Shown here: positions 47,505 through 54,346 of the stretch, one piece after another
How the letters are laid out: each line of letters opens with the position of its first letter
Numbering within the stretch: the stretch's first letter is position 1
Made by a program: the position numbers and the translations under genes
Notes under the pieces: model-generated
Told to the model about the DNA's origin: nothing
The model's database searches: none
Seen by the model: the letters and a program-made list of their open reading frames with translations, nothing else
Origin: Streptomyces sp. TLI_105
GTDB taxonomy: Bacteria; Actinomycetota; Actinomycetes; Streptomycetales; Streptomycetaceae
DNA: 64,000 nucleotides
Direction of reading: 5' to 3'
NCBI RefSeq assembly: GCF_900105415.1
Contig: NZ_FNSM01000001.1
Coordinates: 5,853,501 to 5,917,500 of the forward strand

Positions 47505-48305
47505 TCAGGCCGCCGGGACCGTCAGGCGCTCGCGGATCAGCTCCGTCACCTCGTCCGGGACGCCGAGGCCCTCCCGTACGTACTTCTCCATCGTCCCGTG
47601 CCGGACCGCCACTTCGTCGAGCGCCGCGTCCAGGTACTCCGGCAGGACCCCGATCAGTTCGAGCGCGAGCTCGGGGTCGCCGCCCTGGGCCGTGAAGCCC
47701 TCGATCATGGGCGCGAACGCCAGCCGCACCGCCGGGTTGACCGCCAGGTACTCGGCCCGCACGGTCTCCTCGTCCGCGCCGAGCAGGGACAGGACGACCG
47801 TCGCCGCCCAGCCCGTACGGTCCTTGCCCGCCGAGCAGTGGAAGAGCAGCGGCCCCGCGTCCGGCGTGCCCAGCTCGTCGAGCAGGGCGCGGTAGGAGGC
47901 ACGGGCGGAGTCGCTGGAGACGAAGGTCCGGTAGGTCCGGGCGAAGGCCGCCCGGACCCGGCCGCCGCCGAGGTGCTCCTCGGCGAGCGCCGGATCGGCG
48001 AGCAGGGACTTCAGGCGCGCGGCGGGCGGCAGTCCGCTGCCGGACAGGTAGTCGGCGAGGACGTCCGCGACGAGCAGCCGGGCGCCGGTCGGCAGCCGGT
48101 CCGGCCGGTCGCCGCGCTCGGTCGCCGTCCGGAAGTCGACGACGGTACGGATGCCGAGCCCGGCGACGGCGGGCTCGGCGGGGTCGAGCCGGTCGAGAAG
48201 GGCGGAGCGGAGGACGAGACCGGGCCGGACGGAACGCCCGTCACCCAGCGGCAGGCCGCCGAGATCGCGGAGGTTGGCGACGGAGGTGGCGGGGATGGCG
48301 GGCAT
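47505..48305 (-). CDS. Tyrosine-protein phosphatase (MptpB/Y_phosphatase3 family)
   Basis: 266 aa from ATG 48305 with GGAGGAG upstream. The P-loop FHCSAGKDRTGWAA (about 155-168) is the CX5R signature of cysteine phosphatases with the KDR variant seen in mycobacterial MptpB and Listeria LipA. The N-terminal NLRDLGGLPLGDGRSVRPGL is the family hallmark. Such enzymes act on phosphotyrosine and phosphoinositides; in Streptomyces the target is unknown. No signal peptide is evident, so it is probably cytoplasmic. Confidence 0.92.
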   Translation of the reverse strand: MPAIPATSVANLRDLGGLPLGDGRSVRPGLVLRSALLDRLDPAEPAVAGLGIRTVVDFRTATERGDRPDRLPTGARLLVADVLADYLSGSGLPPAARLKSLLADPALAEEHLGGGRVRAAFARTYRTFVSSDSARASYRALLDELGTPDAGPLLFHCSAGKDRTGWAATVVLSLLGADEETVRAEYLAVNPAVRLAFAPMIEGFTAQGGDPELALELIGVLPEYLDAALDEVAVRHGTMEKYVREGLGVPDEVTELIRERLTVPAA

Positions 48306-48384
48306 GGCGTCGACTCCTCCGATTCGTGCACGTTCCTGTCGAACGGTAATGGATCGCCCTGCTCCGAGCAGGTCCGCCCGAAAC

Positions 48385-48984
48385 GCACCACGCTTCCGTT
48401 GCGGGCGCGCACCTGCCGGGGCGGCGCCCACCCGCCCCCGTTGTGGGCAATGGCCCCGATGGACCGGTGCCCGCCCGCCCCCGCCCGCCCCGTTGTGGTC
48501 GCGCCGACTGGGGCGGTGCCCACCCCCGCCCACCCCGCTGTGGGCACCCGTTCCGCCGGGACGGCGCCCACCCATCCCCGCGCCCCCCGTTGTGGGCAGT
48601 CGTTCCGCTGGGGCGAGGGGGGTCCCCCTGCTCGAGCGAAGCCGAGAGCTTGGGGGAGGGTGGGCACAACGGAACGGCGCCCCTTGCCGGCGCCCGAGGC
48701 TCCCGTGCCCTGACCCGCACCGGCCTGTGCGCCGCCCTCGTGGTGCGGGTCCAGGCGCGGAACGCGGAGGCGCCGCTGAGGGCGCCGTCCCGTGTGCCCA
48801 CCCGTCCCGCCCCAGCGGGACGATTGCCCACACGGCGGGGGCCGGGGGGCACCGCCCCGCAAGGCGCGCGCCCGCACGGGCGGGTGGGAGCCGCCCCGGC
48901 AGGTGCGCGCCCACATGGAGGTGGCGGAAGGGGCACCGCCCGGCAGGTGCGCGCCCGCACGGGCGGGTGGGCGCCCCCACCCCC
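48385..48984. repeat. Intergenic long inverted-repeat element, copy C (reversed orientation)
   Basis: The 680-bp gap between the phosphatase and epimerase genes has no credible gene and is filled by the same repeat family as near 1.5-2.1 and 14.0-14.4 kb. Here the arms read CGTTGTGGGCAGTCGTTCCG (about 48588-48607), GGGTGGGCACAACGGAACGG (48658-48677) and, on the right, GCCCCAGCGGGACGATTGCC (about 48810-48829). The central segment runs GTGCGGGTCCAGGCGCGGAA, the complement of copies A and B, so the element is inverted. The AAGCTCTCGGCTTCG block occurs at about 48627-48653. Left units GTTGTGGGC recur at about 48440, 48490 and 48540; the right flank has GTGCGCGCCC variants up to the epimerase stop. 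Confidence 0.8.
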
Positions 48985-49983
48985 TCACCCCTTCGCCAGC
49001 GCCGCCAAGACCTCCGCCTCCCGTTCCGGGGAGAGCCCGGCCCCCTGCCGGTCCGGTCGTTGCGGTGCGACGCCGTCGAGGGACTCCAGCCACGCCCAGG
49101 TGTCCGCGACCGTCTCCTCCACCGGCCGGCAGCGCAGCCCGCTCGCGAGCGCCCGGGAGACGTCGGCGGTGTGCATCGCGTCGTACGTCTCGCCCGGCGG
49201 CAGCCACACCGGCAGCTCCGTCCAGGGCGCCGCCCCGGCCGCGAGGAGCGCCTCCGGCTCCGTCCAGCGCAGCTCGGCGTCGGAGCCGGTCGTCCGCACG
49301 CAGGCGTCGAGCAGCCCGCCCATGGTGGTGTGCCCGGGCGGCGAGACGAGGTTGTACGGCCCCGACAGCCCGGCGGCCACCGCGTCCAGCGTCCATGCGG
49401 CGAGGTCGCGGACGTCGATGTACTGGATCGGCGTCGTCCGCGGCCCGGGGGCGAGGACGGAGCCGCCGCGGGCGATCCGGCCCAGCCACCAGGGGAGCCG
49501 GCCCACGTTCTCGTACGGGCCGAGGATCAGGCCCGCCCGGACGAGCAGTGCCCGGTCGGGCCCGAAGGCGGCGGTGGCGGCGAGCTCGCCGCCCCGCTTG
49601 GACTCCGCGTAGGGCACGTCCCCGTCGTCCGGGGAGCCCTCCACCAGCGGCCCGTCCTCCGCGAGTCCGGCGGCGGGCGGCCAGGCGTACACGGAGCGGC
49701 TCGACACGTACGCGTACCGCCCCGCCCGGTCCGCGAGCAGCCGGGCCGCGTCCCGGACCGCCGAGGGTGCGGCCGACCAGGTGTCCACGACGGCGTCCCA
49801 GGAACCGGTGGCGAGCGCGGCGAGGCCGTCGGGGGCCGTGCGGTCCCCGATCAGCGACGCGGCCCCCGCCGGAGCCGCGTGCCGGCCCCGGTGGAAGACC
49901 GTCACCTCCCAGCCCCGTTCGAGCGCGTCCTCGACGATCGCGCGGCCGACGAACTCCGTACCTCCGAGCATCAGCAGTCTCAT
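48985..49983 (-). CDS. NAD-dependent epimerase/reductase-like protein
   Basis: 332 aa from ATG 49983. Rossmann-fold extended short-chain dehydrogenase: MRLLMLGGTEFVGRAIVEDA binds NAD(P); YVSSRSVYAWP carries the Ser and VPYAESKRGGE the YxxxK catalytic pair; TTPIQYIDVRDLAAWTLDAV is the typical substrate-side segment. The first strand GGTEFVG is of the chloroplast-stem-loop-binding/isoflavone-reductase-like group common in Streptomyces. The substrate is unknown. Monocistronic; repeat copy C lies directly after its stop. Confidence 0.88.
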   Translation of the reverse strand: MRLLMLGGTEFVGRAIVEDALERGWEVTVFHRGRHAAPAGAASLIGDRTAPDGLAALATGSWDAVVDTWSAAPSAVRDAARLLADRAGRYAYVSSRSVYAWPPAAGLAEDGPLVEGSPDDGDVPYAESKRGGELAATAAFGPDRALLVRAGLILGPYENVGRLPWWLGRIARGGSVLAPGPRTTPIQYIDVRDLAAWTLDAVAAGLSGPYNLVSPPGHTTMGGLLDACVRTTGSDAELRWTEPEALLAAGAAPWTELPVWLPPGETYDAMHTADVSRALASGLRCRPVEETVADTWAWLESLDGVAPQRPDRQGAGLSPEREAEVLAALAKG

Positions 49984-50110
49984 GGTCCGAGCCTGCCCGG
50001 CGGGCACGGCCGGGGCCAGGGAGTTCCGCTCCCGGAGGATTCCGCCAGGGGAGGAACGCGAGGCCCCCGACGGTCCGGGTCCGCGACGGTCCGGGTCCCC
50101 GACGGCCCGG

Positions 50111-50668
50111 TCAGGGGGTGTACTTGTAGCCGACCCGCCGCACGGTCTGGATCGTGTGGCGGTGCTCGGCGCCCAGCTTGCGGCGCAGCCGGGCCACGTG
50201 CACGTCGACCGTCCGGCCGTCGCCCACGTGTCCGTACCCCCACACCGTCGTGACCAACTGGTCGCGCGTGTGCACCCGGTGAGGGTGTGCCACCAAGTGG
50301 GCGAGCAGCTCGAATTCGAGGTACGTCAGGTCGAGCGCCTGCCCGTCGACGAGGGCGATCCGCTGCACGCCGTCGATCGTCACCGGCCCCTGCTCCTCCG
50401 CCGCGACGGGAGCCGGAGCGGAGGCGGGAGCGGGGCCCGTGGGCAGGTGCGGCTGCTGGTCGGCCGGGACGAGGACGAGGTACCCGACCATCGGCGGGCG
50501 CCCCGGCAGCGTCGGCAGCGTGTGCTGGGGCGCGGGCAGCAGGGTGGCGCCGGGCGGCAGGAAGTCCGCCACCTGGGAGAAGTCCACGACCTCGTTGGGG
50601 TCGACGGCGCGCAGTCGGTGCCGGCCGGGACGGACGGCGGTGAGGGAGGCGGTCTGGGTGTGGGCCAT
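50111..50668 (-). CDS. glnRII: OmpR-type winged-helix regulator, GlnRII-like
   Basis: 185 aa from ATG 50668. The C-terminal half is a clear OmpR/PhoB DNA-binding domain: LDLTYLEFELLAHLVAHPHR, DQLVTTVWGY and the recognition helix VDVHVARLRRKLG, ending VRRVGYKYTP. The N-terminal half lacks a receiver domain and its phosphorylation Asp. It lies two genes from glnII; in S. coelicolor a regulator of this kind and place, GlnRII, binds promoters of glnA, glnII and amtB. I infer the same identity here. A 40-codon ORF and two hairpins lie in its probable 5' leader. Confidence 0.75.
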   Translation of the reverse strand: MAHTQTASLTAVRPGRHRLRAVDPNEVVDFSQVADFLPPGATLLPAPQHTLPTLPGRPPMVGYLVLVPADQQPHLPTGPAPASAPAPVAAEEQGPVTIDGVQRIALVDGQALDLTYLEFELLAHLVAHPHRVHTRDQLVTTVWGYGHVGDGRTVDVHVARLRRKLGAEHRHTIQTVRRVGYKYTP

Positions 50669-50727
50669 GGCAGGTCAGCTCTTTCGCGCGGGGAACGGAC
50701 GGAGAGGTCTCGTACGTCGTGCGCGTG

Positions 50728-50758
50728 GGCCGAAGGCCGGGATCGGACCGTACCGATC
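50728..50758 (-). promoter_or_regulatory. Hairpins in leader of glnRII-like gene
   Basis: GATCGG (50741-50746) pairs perfectly with CCGATC (50753-50758), and GGCC-GAAG-GCC forms a second small hairpin at 50728-50738. Both lie between the 40-codon ORF and the glnRII start. Their role (attenuator or none) is open. Confidence 0.35.
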
Positions 50759-50764
50759 GGGGCT

Positions 50765-50887
50765 TTAGAGGGCCGACGCGTTCCTCACGCGTCGACAGCA
50801 CCGGTCGAAGTCGTGGTGCTGACGGGAAGGCCAGAACGGCTCGAGGTCGTGGCGACCCGTCGCGGTGTCGTTCTGCATGATGGCCAT
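50765..50887 (-). CDS. Possible 40-aa leader peptide (Cys-Cys) upstream of glnRII
   Basis: A 40-codon ORF from ATG 50887 (or 37 codons from ATG 50878) to TAA, ending 96 bp before glnRII. The peptide begins MQNDTATGRHDLEPFWPSRQ (from the second ATG) and ends HHDFDRCCRRVRNASAL. Third codon positions are G/C-rich despite an AT-rich start region (TTTAATAGGGATATG) in which TAATAG could be a -10 box for a leaderless transcript. Consecutive Cys codons flanked by Arg recall cysteine-responsive upstream ORFs of actinobacteria. It may be a regulatory uORF or a small protein. Confidence 0.45.
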   Translation of the reverse strand: MAIMQNDTATGRHDLEPFWPSRQHHDFDRCCRRVRNASAL

Positions 50888-50985
50888 ATCCCTATTAAAC
50901 CAGGAGGGAAACGAGCTGAGCACCCCCTGTCGCGTCACACCCCTCGACCGGCCGGAAAACGACGGCTCGTCCACCGCCCGCGCCC

Positions 50986-51903
50986 TCAACCCGTCAGCCG
51001 TCTCCGCCAGTCGAGACCCGTGACCAGGATCGCCTGCCCCGGATCCCCGTCCCACCGCACGCTCAGCCCCTGCCGGCGCAGCGCCCGGGTCACCTCCTCG
51101 CCGACCGCCGCCGCCGCCGTCTCCGCCGAGTCGTCGAACCGGCCGTACAGCAGGTGCAGCGGCCCGCCGTTCGCCGCGCCCTCGGTGCACTGGGTGTGGA
51201 AGAACACGAACCCGCGCGCCCGGTCCGCCCCCTCCTCGGCGCCGATCTCCGCCGTGCCGCAGGACCGGCAGCACGTGAAGTGCTCGCGGGCGACGATCCC
51301 GGCCGCGTCCAGCTCGGCGAAGGCGGCGGTGATGCGCTCCGGGTCGGTCGTGCCCTCCCAGCCGGCCATCTCCCCGACCCGTTCCAGCCACAGCCGGTCC
51401 ACCAGCGCCTCGGCCTGCTCCCGGGACACCGGGTGCTCGTCGGGGGAGAACACCTCCTCCCGGGCGATCCGGGTCAGCCGCACCCGGTCGTCGTAGCCGC
51501 AGACGAGCAGCGAGCGCACCCGGCCCTCGATCTCCTCCCGTATCTCCCCGGGGAGTTCGGGGACGGCCGGCGCGGCCGGGAAGCCCATGTTCTGCCAGGT
51601 CGGCCCGGCGTCCCAGTCGGCGTCGCCGCGTGCCCAGGCCGTCAGGACCTCCGCGACCCGCTCCGGGGTGTCGAATCGCGTCTCGAAGTGCCGTTCGGGC
51701 GCGCCGGCCCGGTGCTCCAGGTGGAAGGGCCCGTCGGCGGCGTGCCACACCTGCGCGAAGACGGCCGGCAGGTCCGGTATCCGCTGCAGGATCAGGAAGC
51801 GGTCCCCCTCGGCGCCGATGCGCCGTACGAGTCCGGTCAGGTCCTCCTCGGACGGCCGGACGTGCTTCTCCCGGTTCTCGGTCTCCACCGCGATGTCGAG
51901 CAT
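50986..51903 (-). CDS. DUF6891-like protein of unknown function
   Basis: 305 aa from ATG 51903. A soluble protein with an N-terminal alpha/beta part (DRFLILQRIPDLPAVFAQVW near 35-55, HLEHRAGAPERHFETRF near 65) resembling immunity-type proteins. The C-terminal half carries the motifs FTCCRSCGTAEIGAE (about 215-229), GFVFFHTQCTEGA and LHLLYGRFDD, which I associate with DUF6891. The clustered Cys residues could bind metal. It lies between glnII and the glnRII region, but no functional link is known. Confidence 0.75.
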   Translation of the reverse strand: MLDIAVETENREKHVRPSEEDLTGLVRRIGAEGDRFLILQRIPDLPAVFAQVWHAADGPFHLEHRAGAPERHFETRFDTPERVAEVLTAWARGDADWDAGPTWQNMGFPAAPAVPELPGEIREEIEGRVRSLLVCGYDDRVRLTRIAREEVFSPDEHPVSREQAEALVDRLWLERVGEMAGWEGTTDPERITAAFAELDAAGIVAREHFTCCRSCGTAEIGAEEGADRARGFVFFHTQCTEGAANGGPLHLLYGRFDDSAETAAAAVGEEVTRALRRQGLSVRWDGDPGQAILVTGLDWRRRLTG

Positions 51904-51937
51904 GAGCCCACTGTCCCAGGCGGCACCGACAACGCCG

Positions 51938-51974
51938 CAGGGGCGCCCACCGTGTGAAACGGCGGGCGCCCCTG
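51938..51974 (-). terminator. glnII terminator stem-loop
   Basis: A 16-bp stem with one mismatch, CAGGGGCGCCCACCGT (51938-51953) against 51959-51974, with a 5-nt loop (GTGAA), 18 bp beyond the glnII stop. Confidence 0.8.
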
Positions 51975-51991
51975 TCCGGGTGTGCGCGGGA

Positions 51992-53023
51992 TCAGACCTG
52001 GCCGGCCTTCTCCAGGGCCTCGCAGCAGGTGTCCACGATGAGGCGGGTCACCACGTACGGGTCCACGTTCGCGTTCGGGCGGCGGTCCTCGATGTAGCCC
52101 TTCTGGTCCTGCTCGACCTGCCACGGGATGCGGACCGAGGCGCCGCGGTCCGAGACGCCGTAGGAGTACTCGTCCCACGGGGCGGTCTCGTGCAGGCCCG
52201 TCAGGCGCTCGTCGATGCCGGCGCCGTAGTTCTTGACGTGGTCGAGCGGCTTCGAGCCCTCGCCGAGCGCCTCGCACGCGGTGATGATCGCGTCGTAGCC
52301 CTCGCGCATCGCCTTGGTGGAGAAGTTGGTGTGCGCGCCCGCGCCGTTCCAGTCGCCCTTCACCGGCTTCGGGTCGAGCGTCGCGGCGACGTTGAAGTCC
52401 TCGGCCGTGCGGTAGAGCAGCCAGCGGGCGACCCACAGCTGGTCCGAGACCTCCAGCGGGGCCAGCGGGCCGACCTGGAACTCCCACTGACCGGGCATGA
52501 CCTCGGCGTTGATGCCGGAGATGCCGAGACCGGCCTTGAGGCAGTTCTCCAGGTGCGCCTCGACGATCGGGCGGCCGTGGATCTCGTCCACGCCGACGCC
52601 GCAGTAGTAACCGCCCTGCGGGGCCGGGAAGCCGTTCACCGGGAAGCCGAGCGGACGGGTGCCGTCGAAGAAGGTGTACTCCTGCTCGATGCCGAAGATC
52701 GACTCCTGCGCGGCGTAGCGCCCGGCGACCTCGGCCAGCGCGGCGCGGGTGTTGGAGGAGTGCGGCGTCATGTCCGTGTTGAGGACCTCGCACAGCACCA
52801 GGATGTCGTTGCCGCCGCGGATCGGGTCCGGGCAGGAGAAGACCGGCTTGAGGACGCGGTCCGAGGCGTGGCCCTCGGCCTGGTTCGTGCTGGAGCCGTC
52901 GAAGCCCCAGATCGGCAGCTCCTCCAGGGCGAGGCCCTCGCCCGCGATGATCTTCGTCTTGGAGCGAAGCTTCGCGGTCGGCTCGGTGCCGTCGATCCAG
53001 ATGTACTCAGCCTTGAAGGTCAC
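51992..53023 (-). CDS. glnII: Glutamine synthetase type II
   Basis: 343 aa from GTG 53023. An in-frame ATG at 53032 exists, but AAAGGA stands at the right distance for the GTG and the family begins MTFKAEYIWIDGTEPTAKLR. This is the eukaryote-like, octameric, heat-labile GS: LPIWGFDGSSTNQAEG (about 40), GIEQEYTFFDGTRPLGFP, GLGISGINAEVMPGQWEFQV, GAGAHTNFSTKAMR and SDRGASVRIPWQVE. It makes glutamine from glutamate, ammonia and ATP and is not adenylylated by GlnE. A GlnR box with exact spacing lies 119-156 bp upstream. Confidence 0.97.
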   Translation of the reverse strand: MTFKAEYIWIDGTEPTAKLRSKTKIIAGEGLALEELPIWGFDGSSTNQAEGHASDRVLKPVFSCPDPIRGGNDILVLCEVLNTDMTPHSSNTRAALAEVAGRYAAQESIFGIEQEYTFFDGTRPLGFPVNGFPAPQGGYYCGVGVDEIHGRPIVEAHLENCLKAGLGISGINAEVMPGQWEFQVGPLAPLEVSDQLWVARWLLYRTAEDFNVAATLDPKPVKGDWNGAGAHTNFSTKAMREGYDAIITACEALGEGSKPLDHVKNYGAGIDERLTGLHETAPWDEYSYGVSDRGASVRIPWQVEQDQKGYIEDRRPNANVDPYVVTRLIVDTCCEALEKAGQV

Positions 53024-53141
53024 GGGTCTCATCCTTTGGCGTGCTGCTGCGGAGGTCCGCTGCGGCTCGCGGCACTGCGAGAAGCTGCGGTCGCCGCGCT
53101 GACTGCGCGGTGTGTGTTCGACCGCAGCTTCGCAACACGGG

Positions 53142-53179
53142 ATTTCCCGTCGGTTGCCCGAATGTGAACCCCGTGTTAC
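53142..53179 (-). promoter_or_regulatory. GlnR box upstream of glnII
   Basis: On the minus strand four elements with exact 6-bp spacings: GTAAC, TTCAC, GCAAC and GAAAT (plus-strand positions 53175-53179, 53164-53168, 53153-53157, 53142-53146). This fits gTnAC-N6-GaAAC-N6-gTnAC-N6-GaAAC, with the second element weakest. The box touches the stop codon of the ARPP-like gene at 53180. Confidence 0.8.
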
Positions 53180-54346
53180 TCAGCTTTCCTGATCTTCGCG
53201 CAGTCGCCGTGCGACCACGTGGGCGTCTAGGAGCCCGCCGAGGCCCGCCCCCCGCACCCGCCGGACCAGCTCGGCGTACGAGGTCCCGAGCGCCTCCGCG
53301 GTCCGGCCGAGGTGCCAGTCGCAGTCCGCGAGCCGGTTCAGGAGGTATCCCTTCCGGATCTGGTTCTCGGAGAGCCGGAAGGTCTTCAGATAGGCCGCCC
53401 GCCCCTTCCGGTCGGTGATCACCTCGCCGATGTGCTGCTCCCGCCCGCCCCGCTCGAACGGCGGAAGGAACCGGTACAGGCCGAACCGGTCCATCCGGTG
53501 GACCCGCTCGAAGGAGTACGAGGTCTCCAGCAGGTCGCGCGCCATCAGCCCGTCGTGCGCCGCCGCCCAGGACCGCTCCTGCTCCCGCGCCGCCGCCCGC
53601 AGGTCGGCGAGGCCGCGGATGCCGCCGGCGCCGTCCCGGATCCGCGCCGTGAACTCGGGCACCGGGGCGCCGTAGTGCGCGTACTGGTGGACCAGCTCCC
53701 CGTACAGGTCCTCGACCAGCGTCGGGTGCAGCAGCCGGTAGTCGTCCGGGTGCGGCACCACGAACGCCGCGGCCAGCGCGTCCGCCACGTACAGGAGCAG
53801 CCCGCACTGGCCCGGGTGCAGCTCGAAGATCCGCAGCGCCTCCGCGAGCCCCGGCACCGCCCACCCCGCGTACGCCGCCTCCGCGCGCGGCGAGAGACCG
53901 CGCCGCAGTGCCTCCCGGGACCAGTCGTCCCAGACCACGGACGGCCCCCCGAAGTGCAGCGCGAGGTACCCCTCCAGGGCGAGGTGCAGCGGCAGGAACC
54001 GCAACCGCCGCTCGGCGCGCCCGTCCTTGCCGCGCCGGCGCTTGGCCATTCGGTGGAGCCGCCGCACGGGCACGCACCCCGGCACCGCCTCGCCGCCGAG
54101 CCGCGACCCGTACACGGCGGACTCCGTCCCCGTCCCCGTCCAGTCGGCGACGAAGCCGTGCGGGACGTACGAGGTGTACGAGGTGCGGTCGCCGAGCTCG
54201 ACGGAGGCCCCGCCCCACCCCTCGTACACCTCCCGGCGCAGCCGCAGCCCCGGCACCGGCTCGTCCCGCACGAGCGGCACGAGCCGCACCCCGCCCCACA
54301 CCTGCGCGGGCCGCACGTCGAGCCCGGTCAGATCGATCCGGGTCAC
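53180..54346 (-). CDS. ARPP-like domain protein with C-terminal FIS-type HTH
   Basis: 388 aa from GTG 54346, overlapping the stop of the vWA gene by 4 bp. The N-terminus (LTGLDVRPAQVWGGVRLVPL) and the beta-rich region after it look like the ARPP domain that occurs in predicted RNA-repair operons; this is from memory of the family. The middle is helical and aromatic-rich. The C-terminal 60 residues form a FIS-type HTH: YLLNRLADCDWHLGRTAEAL then GTSYAELVRRVRGAGL. It is therefore probably a DNA-binding regulator or sensor working with its vWA partner. Function unknown; similar gene pairs occur in Streptomyces. Confidence 0.7.
   Translation of the reverse strand: MTRIDLTGLDVRPAQVWGGVRLVPLVRDEPVPGLRLRREVYEGWGGASVELGDRTSYTSYVPHGFVADWTGTGTESAVYGSRLGGEAVPGCVPVRRLHRMAKRRRGKDGRAERRLRFLPLHLALEGYLALHFGGPSVVWDDWSREALRRGLSPRAEAAYAGWAVPGLAEALRIFELHPGQCGLLLYVADALAAAFVVPHPDDYRLLHPTLVEDLYGELVHQYAHYGAPVPEFTARIRDGAGGIRGLADLRAAAREQERSWAAAHDGLMARDLLETSYSFERVHRMDRFGLYRFLPPFERGGREQHIGEVITDRKGRAAYLKTFRLSENQIRKGYLLNRLADCDWHLGRTAEALGTSYAELVRRVRGAGLGGLLDAHVVARRLREDQES

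Noticed and set aside
48241..48980. Large frames across repeat copy C, including one fused upstream of the phosphatase
   Set aside because: The phosphatase has its own ATG at 48305 with GGAGGAG; upstream translation is repeat-derived.
53041..53110. Possible small RNA or riboswitch upstream of glnII
   Set aside because: The leader contains CTGCGG repeats but no glnA-type or other known riboswitch pattern could be made out by eye.
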